Positions 8,859-16,801 of a stretch of DNA of 64,000 nt are shown here, piece after piece. The stretch's first letter is position 1, and each line of letters opens with the position of its first letter. A model generated the notes under the pieces. The model was not told where the DNA came from. It did no database searches and saw only the letters and a program-made list of their open reading frames with translations. Source of the DNA: Rubritalea tangerina (GTDB lineage: Bacteria > Verrucomicrobiota > Verrucomicrobiia > Verrucomicrobiales > Akkermansiaceae); the NCBI RefSeq assembly GCF_042683245.1, contig NZ_JBHUJB010000035.1, forward strand, positions 124,001-188,000, in the 5' to 3' direction. The translations under genes were made by a program, and so were the position numbers.

Positions 8859-9791
8859 TTATTTTTGAAGCAGCTCTCTAAAATAGGCAATCGTTTTATC
8901 TAAGCCCTCGTCCAGAGAAACTGTCGGCTGCCAATCGAGATGCTGCTTTGCAAGAGTGATGTCTGGCTGACGCTGTTTTGGATCATCTCCAGGGAGTGGA
9001 TGAAAGGTTAACTTGGATTTGCCTCCCACTTTAGCTAGAACTTTCTCAGCTAGTTCTAACATCGTAAACTCACCTGGGTTACCAATATTAATGGGTCCTG
9101 TGACCTTATCTTGATCCATCAGTCTGACAAACCCTTCAATGAGATCATCAACATAACAAAACGATCGTGTCTGCGTACCTTCACCATAGATCGTAATATC
9201 TTGCCCCCGCAACGCTTGCACAATGAAGTTTGAAACCACACGACCATCATCTGGATTCATTCGCGGTCCATACGTGTTAAAAATTCGAACGATGCGAATA
9301 TCCACACCATTCTGACGATGGTAATCGAAAAATAGTGTCTCGGCCACTCGCTTTCCTTCATCGTAACATGATCTAATTCCTATAGGATTCACGTTCCCCC
9401 AATATGCTTCAGGTTGAGGGTGCACTCTGGGGTCACCATATACTTCTGATGTGGATGCCTGAAATACTCGGGCTTTCACACGCTTGGCTAAGCCCAAGGA
9501 ATTAATAGCCCCCATCACTGAGGTCTTAGTAGTCTTAATTGGGTTATGTTGGTAATGAGGAGGTGAGGCTGGACACGCTAAGTTATAGATTTGATCCACT
9601 TCCACTTTAAATGGATCAATCACATCATGTCGCATCAACTCAAAGTTAGGATTAGGCAAGAGGTGTGCGATATTACGCTTAAAGCCAGTATAGAAGTTAT
9701 CTAGGCAAATCACTTCATTACCTTCATCAAGAAGGCGTTCACAAAGATGAGAGCCAAGGAAACCAGCCCCTCCTGTTACTAAAATACGCAT
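8859..9791 (-). CDS. UDP-glucuronate decarboxylase (UDP-xylose synthase)
   Basis: 310 residues, an SDR with VTGGAGFLGSHLCERL at the N-terminus. The UXS signatures YNLACPASPPHYQHNP near 90, STSEVYGDP near 119, SCYDEGKRVAE near 142 and RIFNTYGPRMNPDDGRVV near 170 are all intact. It decarboxylates UDP-glucuronate to UDP-xylose. The soluble bacterial form has this length, with no membrane anchor. It follows the DegT aminotransferase by about 40 nt and precedes the GT26 gene by 8 nt, so the glycan probably contains a pentose. Confidence 0.93.
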   Translation of the reverse strand: MRILVTGGAGFLGSHLCERLLDEGNEVICLDNFYTGFKRNIAHLLPNPNFELMRHDVIDPFKVEVDQIYNLACPASPPHYQHNPIKTTKTSVMGAINSLGLAKRVKARVFQASTSEVYGDPRVHPQPEAYWGNVNPIGIRSCYDEGKRVAETLFFDYHRQNGVDIRIVRIFNTYGPRMNPDDGRVVSNFIVQALRGQDITIYGEGTQTRSFCYVDDLIEGFVRLMDQDKVTGPINIGNPGEFTMLELAEKVLAKVGGKSKLTFHPLPGDDPKQRQPDITLAKQHLDWQPTVSLDEGLDKTIAYFRELLQK

Positions 9792-9832
9792 AAGATTTTT
9801 TGTTATTATTTAAGGAAGTACAGTACAATTCA

Positions 9833-11017
9833 TCAATCGGCTGCTATGAAGTCAGTAATAGCCTCAATCACTTCGTCTTTTTGTTCCTTTGTGAGCTCTG
9901 GGTATATGGGGATACTGATAACTTCTCCTGCAAGTTGCTCGCAGATTGGCAAGCCGGTAGATGCCAGGCCTGAAAAGCATTCCTGCTGATGTAAGGGAAC
10001 AGGATAATAGGTATCACACCCGATGCCCGACTCTATGAGATACTGCCTCAACGCCTCTCTTTTCCCATCAAGGACTCGGATAGTGAATTGGTTCCAGATA
10101 TGCTCGTTATACTCGTAGGCTACAGGAAGAACGAGTTTCGCTTGGCTTGCCTTGAGCTGCGCATTTTGCTGCTCGAAACACCCACAATCCGATGCTGAAG
10201 CTTGCTCTATTCCATCAATTCGGAGCAAGTGCTCCAAGTAATATTCAGCATTCGCTTGTCGCTTAGCTGTGTAATGGTGGTACTCGCGCAACTTCACACG
10301 CAGTAAGGCAGCTTGCAGAGCATCACAGCGGAAATTACCACCGACATACTTGTGATAATACTTTGGCTGCATCCCATGATTTCGGAGCATCAACGCTTTC
10401 TCGGCAAGTTGTGAATCATTGGTGACCAACATCCCTGCATCTCCGAAGCCTCCGAGATTTTTTGAGGGAAAAAACGAATACGTTCCAAAATCTCCCAGAG
10501 TCCCGACCGCCTTACCTTTATACTTTGCTCCTATTGCTTGTGCACCATCCTCAATCACTCTCAATGAATTCTCTCCAGCAAACGCCAAGACTTCATCCAT
10601 TGCTGCAGATTGACCAAACAGATGAACTGGAATGATCGCTTTAGTTTTGCTGCTCAACTTCCTCTTTGCATCGTTAACGTCAATGTTAAAACAAACAGGA
10701 CAACTATCCACAAAAACTGGAGTCGCTCCAGTTCTGGCAATGCATCCAGCTGTAGCAAAAAATGTGAAGGATGGACAAAGCACCTCATCGCCAGGCCCAA
10801 TCTCTAACGCCATCAGCGCGAGCAAAATAGCATCAGTGCCTGACGACACGCTGATTGCGTGCTTAGCCCCCACCATCTGGGCTACCTCACTCTCAAAGGC
10901 CTCCATTTCCTCGCCCATGATAAAACGACCAGATTGAAGCACTCGATCAAATGTCTCTCTCAATTCTTCTTGAAGTGGGAGGTTCTGGGCATTGACGTCT
11001 AAAAGAGGAACAGGCAT
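9833..11017 (-). CDS. DegT/DnrJ/EryC1/StrS sugar aminotransferase
   Basis: 394 residues. PLP motifs are GTDAILLALMALEIGPGDEV near 60, VIEDGAQAIGAKYKG near 160 and the lysine in SFFPSKNLGGFGDAG near 188. The family aminates nucleotide keto-sugars; WbpE-, VioA- and FdtB-like enzymes look like this, and I cannot tell which substrate applies. It is the first gene of the glycan run after the terminator downstream of cysN, so a promoter probably lies within 11018-11220. Compared with pseC, the sequence is clearly a different subfamily, so the locus encodes two separate sugar transaminases. Confidence 0.87.
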   Translation of the reverse strand: MPVPLLDVNAQNLPLQEELRETFDRVLQSGRFIMGEEMEAFESEVAQMVGAKHAISVSSGTDAILLALMALEIGPGDEVLCPSFTFFATAGCIARTGATPVFVDSCPVCFNIDVNDAKRKLSSKTKAIIPVHLFGQSAAMDEVLAFAGENSLRVIEDGAQAIGAKYKGKAVGTLGDFGTYSFFPSKNLGGFGDAGMLVTNDSQLAEKALMLRNHGMQPKYYHKYVGGNFRCDALQAALLRVKLREYHHYTAKRQANAEYYLEHLLRIDGIEQASASDCGCFEQQNAQLKASQAKLVLPVAYEYNEHIWNQFTIRVLDGKREALRQYLIESGIGCDTYYPVPLHQQECFSGLASTGLPICEQLAGEVISIPIYPELTKEQKDEVIEAITDFIAAD

Positions 11018-11220
11018 GAAAACATTCTCTATAGTTTAGGATTCGGAATCACTTGTCCCGATGCCTTCTTTTACTGGGGTTTCTGGGCATAAGTCTACAA
11101 AAACCTCACACAGCAAAGTCAGCACTCGCATTTCATTCAGCAAGAAACCTTAACACTGACTGAGTTAGCTAAAATCTAAGCACAAATATAAGCAACAAGT
11201 CGCTTATAATAAAAAGTCTT

Positions 11221-11249
11221 GAGCCCGCCAGTGGAATTCTGGCGGGCTC
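11221..11249 (-). terminator. intrinsic terminator after cysN
   Basis: A perfect 11-bp GC-rich stem, GAGCCCGCCAG with CTGGCGGGCTC, and a 7-nt loop. On the minus strand a T5 tract follows within about 5 nt. It separates cysDNC from the glycan operon. Confidence 0.85.
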
Positions 11250-11255
11250 AAAAAG

Positions 11256-12500
11256 TTAAATAATCATACCAGCAGCCACAGTTTCGTTTGTGGCAGCGTC
11301 GATGAGAATGAAAGAACCAGTATGACGGTTCTTGTTATAGGGATCAACATGAAGAGCCTTGGCGGTACGTAATTGTATACGGCCAATGTCATTCATGCTT
11401 AGAGTTTGCACATCATCCTGCTTGTGAAAGGTGTTCACATCTACCTGATAATCAAGCGACTGGATAACAGCCTTTGTTTCCTGCTCAGTATGTCGGATAA
11501 TGTATTTACCTCGCACTGCTAGAGGGCGCTCGGAGAACCAGCACACCATTGCCTCAAGATCTTGAGTCGATCTCGGTGGGCTATTCGGCTTCACGATCAT
11601 ATCACCACGTGAAATATCAATTTCATCATCTAACGTGATCGTTACTGATTGAGGCGCATAGGCTTCAGCGATTTCACCGTCAGCCGTGTGCACAGATTTT
11701 ACAATGCTCTTGAAGCCAGAAGGCAAGGCAAGAACCTCATCACCGGGCTTAAACACCCCACCCGCAACTCGTCCAGCAAATCCACGGAAGTCATGCCACT
11801 CATTAGAGTGAGGACGAATCACCCATTGCACAGGGAATCGCGCTTCCACATGGTTTTCAACACCACCAACGTAGACATTTTCAAGGTGGTACAGAAGACT
11901 ACCACCTTCATACCATGGCATATTCTCTGACTTATCGACCACATTATCGCCACGCAACGCTGAAATCGGAATAGTCGTGATGTCTACCAAATTACCTAAA
12001 CGGCTCGCTAACTCACGATATTCAGTGACGATCTCGTTGTAACGCTCCTCAGAGTAATCAACGAGGTCCATTTTATTGACAGCCACAACAACGTGTTGAA
12101 TACGCAGCAAATTCGCAATAAAAGTATGGCGCTTAGTCTGCTCAATAACCCCTTTGCGAGCATCAATCAAAATGATCGCCATGTCCGCAGTCGAAGCACC
12201 AGTGACCATATTCCGTGTGTACTGAATATGTCCTGGTGTATCAGCAATGATAAACTTGCGCTTTGGTGTCGCAAAATAACGATAAGCTACATCAATTGTA
12301 ATCCCTTGCTCGCGCTCAGCTTTGAGACCATCAGTTAACAATGCGAGGTTTACTTCCTCGTCACCACGCTTTTTAGAGCTGGTCTCTACAGCTTCTAACT
12401 GGTCTTCGAAAATTGATTTTGAATCATAGAGCAAGCGCCCGATGAGTGTTGACTTACCATCATCAACGGAACCTGCTGTTGTGAAACGTAATAAATCCAT
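11256..12500 (-). CDS. cysN: sulfate adenylyltransferase subunit 1 (GTPase)
   Basis: 414 residues, an EF-Tu-like GTPase. The P-loop is AGSVDDGKSTLIGRLLYDSK at residue 9; DTPGH near 88 and NKMDLVD near 143 complete the GTP site. With CysD it makes adenosine 5'-phosphosulfate from ATP and sulfate, driven by GTP hydrolysis. It is the short form without a C-terminal CysC fusion, matching the separate cysC nearby. It follows cysD by 40 nt and is followed by a strong terminator, so it ends the operon. Confidence 0.95.
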   Translation of the reverse strand: MDLLRFTTAGSVDDGKSTLIGRLLYDSKSIFEDQLEAVETSSKKRGDEEVNLALLTDGLKAEREQGITIDVAYRYFATPKRKFIIADTPGHIQYTRNMVTGASTADMAIILIDARKGVIEQTKRHTFIANLLRIQHVVVAVNKMDLVDYSEERYNEIVTEYRELASRLGNLVDITTIPISALRGDNVVDKSENMPWYEGGSLLYHLENVYVGGVENHVEARFPVQWVIRPHSNEWHDFRGFAGRVAGGVFKPGDEVLALPSGFKSIVKSVHTADGEIAEAYAPQSVTITLDDEIDISRGDMIVKPNSPPRSTQDLEAMVCWFSERPLAVRGKYIIRHTEQETKAVIQSLDYQVDVNTFHKQDDVQTLSMNDIGRIQLRTAKALHVDPYNKNRHTGSFILIDAATNETVAAGMII

Positions 12501-12540
12501 AAGAATTGTAATTTATAAAAGTTGAAAGTGTCTAATCGGC

Positions 12541-13446
12541 CTAAAAATAACCTTCTTTTTTACGGTCTTCCATCGAGGTCTCAGAACGCTTATCATCAGC
12601 ACGGTTCCCCCGCTCTGTCTGTCTCGCAGCAGCCACCTCCTCAATAATCGCCTCGTAATCCGTCGCTGTGGACTCAACGGCACCAGTGATGGTCGCATCT
12701 CCCATAGTGCGGAAACGAATGCTCTTCTTCTCTACCACTTCGCCATCACGAGGTGACACAAATTCTGATATAGCAAGAATCGTCCCTTTTCGCGTGATGC
12801 ACTCGCGCTCGGCAGCAAAGTACAAACTCGGAAGCTCAATATTTTCCTCTTTGATGTACTGCCAGATATCCATCTCAGTCCAGTTAGACAACGGGAATAC
12901 TCGAAAATGCTCGCCTTGTTGCTTGCGACCATTAAATAAATTCCACAGCTCAGGACGTTGATTTTTAGGATCCCATTCACCGAAATCATTGCGGTGCGAG
13001 AAGAAGCGCTCTTTCGCTCGAGCTTTCTCTTCATCTCTACGACCACCCCCCAAACAAGCGTCGTACTCGTTTTCTTCAATCGTGTCCAACAATGTCACAG
13101 TCTGTAGAGCGTTACGGCTCGCATCTGGACCAGTCTCCTCTTGCACCCGGCCCTCATCAATCGACTTCTGAACGGAACCAATCACTAGTCTCGCACCGAT
13201 CTTTTCCGCATATTTGTCTCGAAACTCAATAGTTTCAGGAAAGTTGTGGCCAGTATCTACGTGCACCAATGGAAATGGAATCCTTGCTGGGTGAAACGCT
13301 TTGTACGCAAGATGCGCCATTACAATAGAGTCCTTCCCTCCAGAAAAAAGAAGAGCCGGATTTTCAAACTGTGCCGCAGTCTCGCGTAAGACATAAATTG
13401 CCTCAGCTTCAAGCTGCTTTAAGTGGCTGAGTTGATAATTTGACAT
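12541..13446 (-). CDS. cysD: sulfate adenylyltransferase subunit 2
   Basis: 301 residues, the ATP-pyrophosphatase subunit of ATP sulfurylase. The PP-loop is FSGGKDSIVMAHLAYKAF near residue 33, and HVDTGHNFPET and GGRRDEEKARAKERFFSHR are family hallmarks. It works with CysN to form APS. It starts 5 nt after cysC ends, so the gene order is cysC-cysD-cysN. There is no CysH, CysJ or CysI in the window, so reductive assimilation is not shown here; PAPS for sulfation is as plausible. Confidence 0.96.
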   Translation of the reverse strand: MSNYQLSHLKQLEAEAIYVLRETAAQFENPALLFSGGKDSIVMAHLAYKAFHPARIPFPLVHVDTGHNFPETIEFRDKYAEKIGARLVIGSVQKSIDEGRVQEETGPDASRNALQTVTLLDTIEENEYDACLGGGRRDEEKARAKERFFSHRNDFGEWDPKNQRPELWNLFNGRKQQGEHFRVFPLSNWTEMDIWQYIKEENIELPSLYFAAERECITRKGTILAISEFVSPRDGEVVEKKSIRFRTMGDATITGAVESTATDYEAIIEEVAAARQTERGNRADDKRSETSMEDRKKEGYF

Positions 13447-13451
13447 AATAC

Positions 13452-14054
13452 TTATTTAGAAATGATTTCAATCTGAGGCATGACACGCTTCAGCAATAAC
13501 CCCACACTATCTTCAACACTGAGACTTTCAGTGTCGATGATGAGATCTGCATTATCAGGATCCTCAAAAGTCGACGATTTACCCGAGAAGTTTGCTACTT
13601 TGCCATCTTTCGCTTTCGCATAAAGCCCCTTAACATCCCTCTCCTGACAGGTTTCGAAGGAAGCCTTCACGTAAACTTCGAGGTAGTGCGTGTCACCTAA
13701 AATATCCCGCACTTGCTTACGAAAAACGTTTTGCGGCGTTATCAATGATACCAAGACAATGGCTCCATTGTGGCGCAACAACTTAGCCACCTCTGCAGCT
13801 CTACGTATGTTTTCCTTACGGTCTTCGTCACTAAACCCAAGTCCAGCATTCAGTCCACTGCGTAGATTATCACCGTCTAACATGGTCACCAGACGCCCTT
13901 GGTTGTGTAGAGCTTTTTCAGCAGCATTGGCAATCGTCGATTTGCCAGACCCTGACAAACCATACATCCAAACCACAAGCCCTTTTTGCCCCAAAAGCTC
14001 CTCTTTCGCAGCTTGAGAAAGCTGCCTTTCGTATTCTGGATAAATATGATTCAT
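13452..14054 (-). CDS. cysC: adenylylsulfate kinase
   Basis: 200 residues. The Walker A motif GLSGSGKSTIANAAEKAL lies near residue 33, followed by LDGDNLRSGLNAGLGFS and the FETCQERDVKGLYAKA block near 134. It phosphorylates APS to PAPS. The start overlaps the DUF2061 stop by ATGA. All motifs are intact and the length is normal for a stand-alone kinase. Confidence 0.95.
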   Translation of the reverse strand: MNHIYPEYERQLSQAAKEELLGQKGLVVWMYGLSGSGKSTIANAAEKALHNQGRLVTMLDGDNLRSGLNAGLGFSDEDRKENIRRAAEVAKLLRHNGAIVLVSLITPQNVFRKQVRDILGDTHYLEVYVKASFETCQERDVKGLYAKAKDGKVANFSGKSSTFEDPDNADLIIDTESLSVEDSVGLLLKRVMPQIEIISK

Positions 14055-14299
14055 GCCTCGACTTTGCTAAATTTTGCCTTCCACTCTGCACCTTGCCTTG
14101 GCAACCACTGCCAAAATCGTTCATGCATGTAATATATGAGAAACTTCAAAAAAAACTCTACTGCAGCTATCTTTCCTGCTGTCTCAGTCTCCCCAGTCCA
14201 CAGCCACGCGATTAAATAAGTCGTCAACGTTGCTAAACAACGCCATGTGATACCCTTCATCACACTTATTCTTCTACTGTCTCCCTGTGGCTCGTTCAT
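14051..14299 (-). CDS. DUF2061 small membrane protein of the sulfate-activation operon
   Basis: 82 residues with two hydrophobic segments, about 20-34 and 44-60. The sequence KGITWRCLATLTTYLIAWLWTG, shared by DUF2061 members near its first half, is recognisable, and so is the KFLIYYMHERFWQ block. Function is unknown. The gene overlaps cysC by 4 nt and is the first gene of the cys operon. This pairing recurs with cysC/cysN in other bacteria as far as I know. A role in the supply or use of activated sulfate is a guess from context. Confidence 0.8.
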   Translation of the reverse strand: MNEPQGDSRRISVMKGITWRCLATLTTYLIAWLWTGETETAGKIAAVEFFLKFLIYYMHERFWQWLPRQGAEWKAKFSKVEA

Positions 14300-14657
14300 C
14301 GCGCCGCTGACTTACGCCCACGTCACTTATTTGGCAAGAATTATTTCTTTCTTAAGTTGCCTAATTTAGTAATGATTAACACTCGAACCCTCCTCAAGCT
14401 CCAAAAAAGCTGCCGCCCTTGGTCGATCCTGATTATTTTCGGAAACCAATCTCACTCTATGCTCTATTGTGAAGGAAAATGCCATTAAGTCATTAACCAC
14501 AGGGAACAAGAGCAGGCTAAAAAAAAAGTTCAAATAAAAATGAACAATATTAGACCAACATCCTACAAATGCTCACCGAAAACCATGCCAAGCCCTTTAC
14601 CAATGCATGCACCCGCTCCCTGTGCTCAATCAAACTAGCCCCCGAAAGCCCGCATCG
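14300..14657. other. intergenic region between regulator genes and cys operon
   Basis: About 358 bp without a convincing gene. It must hold the 3' end of the NusG-like transcript and probably the promoter of the DUF2061-cysCDN operon, both on the minus strand. An AT-rich hairpin with a long T tract lies at 14519-14545. I see no strong -35/-10 pair. Confidence 0.6.
14519..14545 (-). terminator. weak AT-rich terminator or attenuator
   Basis: On the minus strand a 5-bp stem (GTTCA with TGAAC, 8-nt loop) runs into a T9 tract. The stem is weak, so termination may be partial. It lies between the NusG-like antiterminator gene and the cys operon, where read-through would be controllable. Confidence 0.4.
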
Positions 14658-15188
14658 TCAGGACTTTGCACCTGGGCGCCCTGGCAACAAAAGTGACATT
14701 AGATCCACTTCCACCTCTCTACTTCCTCCTATAAATTCCACCAGTAAACGCACACGTTCTTTTCCTGGAAGAATCTCAACAACGTCACCCATTTCACCCC
14801 TAAGTGGCCCATCAGCCAATTCAAACTGCTCCCCAATTTCCACGCCATGAGCTATCACAACCTCTTCTTGATCCCCCAACTCTTGCTTCAAGGAATCAAT
14901 AAACTTCTCCGAAATACTTGGCATGTGCATACCGAATTGAACGAGTGACAGCACCCCCTGAGTGTAACGCACAGCCCTCTCTTGAGTATTTCTATTGAAT
15001 CTAGCAAACAAATACCCTGGAAACATCGCTTCCACCCACCAAACCTTACCTCTTCGGGTACCCTTCTGAAACTTCACCAAAGGACACACCACTTCTAACT
15101 CAAGACTCTCTCGTAAGTTTTTCGCAGCCACTCTCTCACGCTTTGGCTGGGAACGTACTACAAACCACTCTAATTCTTCAGATTCCAT
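14658..15188 (-). CDS. NusG/RfaH-like transcription antiterminator paralogue
   Basis: 176 residues with NusG architecture. The N-terminal NGN domain spans about 6-105 (EWFVVRSQPKRERVAAKNLR, MFPGYLFARF, RYTQGVLSLVQFG). A C-terminal KOW domain spans about 120-172 (DGPLRGEMGDVVEIL and a VRLLVEFIGGSREVEV strand pair). The divergence and the setting beside a glycan locus point to a specialised paralogue (RfaH, UpxY or LoaP type) rather than housekeeping NusG, which normally sits with secE and rplK. It shares one base (TAATG) with the upstream regulator gene. Expected role: binding RNA polymerase and promoting elongation of long polysaccharide operons. Confidence 0.85.
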   Translation of the reverse strand: MESEELEWFVVRSQPKRERVAAKNLRESLELEVVCPLVKFQKGTRRGKVWWVEAMFPGYLFARFNRNTQERAVRYTQGVLSLVQFGMHMPSISEKFIDSLKQELGDQEEVVIAHGVEIGEQFELADGPLRGEMGDVVEILPGKERVRLLVEFIGGSREVEVDLMSLLLPGRPGAKS

Positions 15189-15670
15189 TAACTCGACAAT
15201 AATTTCTGCAGAATTGGCAATAGAAAGGTAGCTCTCTTACGCCACTGATCTAATCGCTCCACTCTATCCACACTAAACTCCCCCTCATGCACTGCAAGCT
15301 CTCTGAGAGTTTTAACTTTGAGCTCAGCACTTTGCAAGTGAGGGCGAATTTCTTCTCGGATAAAGCCTCCAACTAAACTCTTCAGCTCTACATCAGCCTT
15401 GTAATAAGTCTTCCTAGACTCTTCGTGAGCCACCTCCTTAATCGCCCCCAAGGTCCTCAACATCTTCAAGCCCTGACTAGCCGTCCCCTTACTAACACCT
15501 AATAGCTTAACTAAGTCATCTAACGATAAGGGCTCTTCTTTAATAAACAAGATCCCATAGATTTCACCTACTGACCTTGGCAAACCAATCACTCGCACTC
15601 CGTCAGCGAATATGGCTACCACCCCCCTTTCAAAATCTGAAATATTATTCTGGCTCAGCTCACTCGCCAT
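15188..15670 (-). CDS. GbsR/MarR-like winged-helix regulator
   Basis: 160 residues. A winged HTH lies at about 30-95: LPRSVGEIYGILFIKEEPLS, then LVKLLGVSKGTASQGLKMLR, the recognition helix. This is typical of the GbsR/MarR family. The remaining helices probably dimerise. The gene starts 6 nt after the small lipoprotein gene and ends within the NusG-like start, so the three are probably one transcript. The effector and target are unknown; the neighbouring antiterminator and glycan genes are the obvious candidates. Confidence 0.83.
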   Translation of the reverse strand: MASELSQNNISDFERGVVAIFADGVRVIGLPRSVGEIYGILFIKEEPLSLDDLVKLLGVSKGTASQGLKMLRTLGAIKEVAHEESRKTYYKADVELKSLVGGFIREEIRPHLQSAELKVKTLRELAVHEGEFSVDRVERLDQWRKRATFLLPILQKLLSS

Positions 15671-15676
15671 AAATTC

Positions 15677-15862
15677 TTAATCGCGTAGCACACTCTCGGC
15701 ATCTACTTGACACTCACCCTCAATATCCCGCTCACATGCAGCCAAACCCGCAGAACGCCCTATAGACTGCATCATATTCCCAGGCACCTGCATCGTCCTG
15801 CCAATCGTCTGACATGAAGCCAGAGATAAAACCATCGCAATTGCCAACAAAGCCCTACTCAT
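15677..15862 (-). CDS. small lipoprotein, 61 residues
   Basis: From the ATG at 15862 the product begins MSRALLAIAMVLSLASC, a lipoprotein signal with lipobox LASC, then a 44-residue mature part (QTIGRTMQVPGNMM and on). A longer in-frame start at 15904 would put 14 odd residues before the signal and read through a terminator stem, so I reject it. The start lies in the T tract of the upstream terminator. The stop is 6 nt before the GbsR-like gene. It is the last of a row of five small lipoproteins. No function is known to me. Confidence 0.7.
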   Translation of the reverse strand: MSRALLAIAMVLSLASCQTIGRTMQVPGNMMQSIGRSAGLAACERDIEGECQVDAESVLRD

Positions 15863-15871
15863 CACAAAAAA

Positions 15872-15901
15872 AGCCGTTGAGGTCCATAAACCCCAACGGC
15901 T
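15872..15901 (-). terminator. intrinsic terminator between small lipoprotein genes
   Basis: AGCCGTTG pairs with CAACGGCT, extended inward by GG/CC after a bulge, and on the minus strand a T7 tract follows. It lies 9 nt after the stop of the 49-residue lipoprotein gene. Confidence 0.8.
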
Positions 15902-15910
15902 CAAATAAAA

Positions 15911-16060
15911 TTACTTCGTTGGCGCTACTGGAATATCAGCAAACTGTGGAAGTGGACGAAGTGGTGGAGCTGCCGCCTCACCAGTACAACATCCACAAGA
16001 GCTAAGAAGTACAGTTGCTACTGCAGCGGAAGCGATTGTTAGAATACGTAGTGCTTTCAT
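15911..16060 (-). CDS. small lipoprotein, 49 residues, proline-rich
   Basis: ATG at 16060 gives MKALRILTIASAAVATVLLSSC, a clear signal with lipobox LSSC, then CGCCTGEAAAPPLRPLPQ and a PVAPTK end. The mature chain is only about 28 residues, with three cysteines at or just after the lipid Cys. The start has no Shine-Dalgarno; the leader is AT-rich (AATATAAATCACTCT before ATG), like its neighbours. A strong terminator precedes and another follows, so it may be its own transcript. Function unknown. Confidence 0.7.
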   Translation of the reverse strand: MKALRILTIASAAVATVLLSSCGCCTGEAAAPPLRPLPQFADIPVAPTK

Positions 16061-16116
16061 AGAGTGATTTATATTTCGCAGTGCATATTGCGCACCCCAT
16101 ACGTGAGCGCAAGAAA

Positions 16117-16147
16117 AAAGCGGGCTCCCTAATGGAAAGCCCGCTTT
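16117..16147 (-). terminator. intrinsic terminator between small lipoprotein genes
   Basis: AAAGCGGGCT pairs perfectly with AGCCCGCTTT over an 11-nt loop, and a T6 run follows on the minus strand. It closes the 45-residue lipoprotein gene. Confidence 0.85.
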
Positions 16148-16165
16148 AGTCGAATTGCTAAACAA

Positions 16166-16303
16166 TTACTTGCTTGGCATTACTGGCACTGGTGCTGGTT
16201 CTGGAGAAGAACCACATGAGCCGGAACCAGTGGAACCGCAAGAAGTAGAAAGTGCGATACCAGCTGCTGCTGCTGCGAGTGCAATAATTTTAACGAATTT
16301 CAT
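16166..16303 (-). CDS. small lipoprotein, 45 residues, Ser/Gly/Pro-rich
   Basis: ATG at 16303 gives MKFVKIIALAAAAAGIALST followed by the lipobox Cys (STSC), then GSTGSGSCGSSPEPAPVPV and MPSK. The mature part is about 24 residues and looks like a flexible linker. No Shine-Dalgarno; the leader CCAATAAATACT resembles those of the sister genes. It ends just before a strong terminator. A longer frame upstream lacks a sensible start. Probably an outer- or inner-membrane anchored peptide, function unknown. Confidence 0.7.
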   Translation of the reverse strand: MKFVKIIALAAAAAGIALSTSCGSTGSGSCGSSPEPAPVPVMPSK

Positions 16304-16387
16304 AGTATTTATTGGTTTTGTTGTTTTTACGAGACCACTCGGTCTCACGTTTAGGATGCGTGCGAATAACGCACATATCCCTCAGCC

Positions 16388-16468
16388 TTACATGCATCCG
16401 CAGCAAGAACTAAGGAAAGATACTGACGCTGCTACTGCAGCATAGACAAAAGCTTTAAGAAGTTTCAT
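16388..16468 (-). CDS. tiny lipoprotein-like peptide, 26 residues
   Basis: ATG at 16468 and TAA at 16388-16390 give MKLLKAFVYAAVAASVSFLS, then SCCGCM. The lipobox is LSSC and only about four residues follow the lipid Cys. The leader AAATAAATTACCTC before ATG is like those of the neighbouring lipoprotein genes. It starts 8 nt after the 38-residue gene stops, suggesting co-transcription. It could be a real micro-lipoprotein or the decayed remnant of a longer copy. Two hairpins follow, at 16331-16346 and 16360-16374. Confidence 0.5.
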   Translation of the reverse strand: MKLLKAFVYAAVAASVSFLSSCCGCM

Positions 16469-16476
16469 GAGGTAAT

Positions 16477-16593
16477 TTATTTAGTTGGTGCTACATAAAC
16501 TGGCGGCTCAGAAGCTGCATTACTCCCGCAAGATGTGAGTGACACACAGCCCACGGCTGCAACGGCAAGTAAGACGAGTTTGATAGACTTCAT
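16477..16593 (-). CDS. small lipoprotein, 38 residues
   Basis: ATG at 16593 and TAA at 16477-16479. The product begins MKSIKLVLLAVAAVGCVSLT, then SCGSNAASEPPVYVAPTK. It has a lipobox LTSC and a mature part of about 17 residues ending in APTK, matching the tail of the 49-residue sister. It is the first gene of the row in transcription order. The region upstream (16594-16801) is shared with the divergent asd gene and should carry promoters for both. Confidence 0.6.
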   Translation of the reverse strand: MKSIKLVLLAVAAVGCVSLTSCGSNAASEPPVYVAPTK

Positions 16594-16801
16594 GGATCGT
16601 ATTTTTGATTTTGATGACAATACCTTCACGGCATCATCTAACATTGTTTTACACTCTAGTAGAAATTTCTGCTAGATGCAAGCTAGAAACGATACCGTCA
16701 CAGATTTTCTTTCAGCTCGCCCCAATGACAAGAACAAGCATTGCCAATTTAGATTTCCCAAGTATCCTGCCCGCCCACTCAAAAACTGAGTTCCTAATAC
16801 C

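Noticed and set aside
9001..9015. AACCTTTC on the minus strand inside the decarboxylase gene
   Set aside because: It matches the first ECF box only, no second box follows at 10 nt and it is within a coding sequence.
14560..14657. Possible extension of the NusG-like protein past its TGA at 14658
   Set aside because: The frame stays open for about 30 codons after the stop, but 176 residues with a full KOW domain is normal length. Read-through is not supported.
14569..14850. Plus-strand 93-codon frame over the end of the NusG-like gene
   Set aside because: It is antisense to the NusG-like gene, which has an NGN and a KOW domain. The product has no fold signs.
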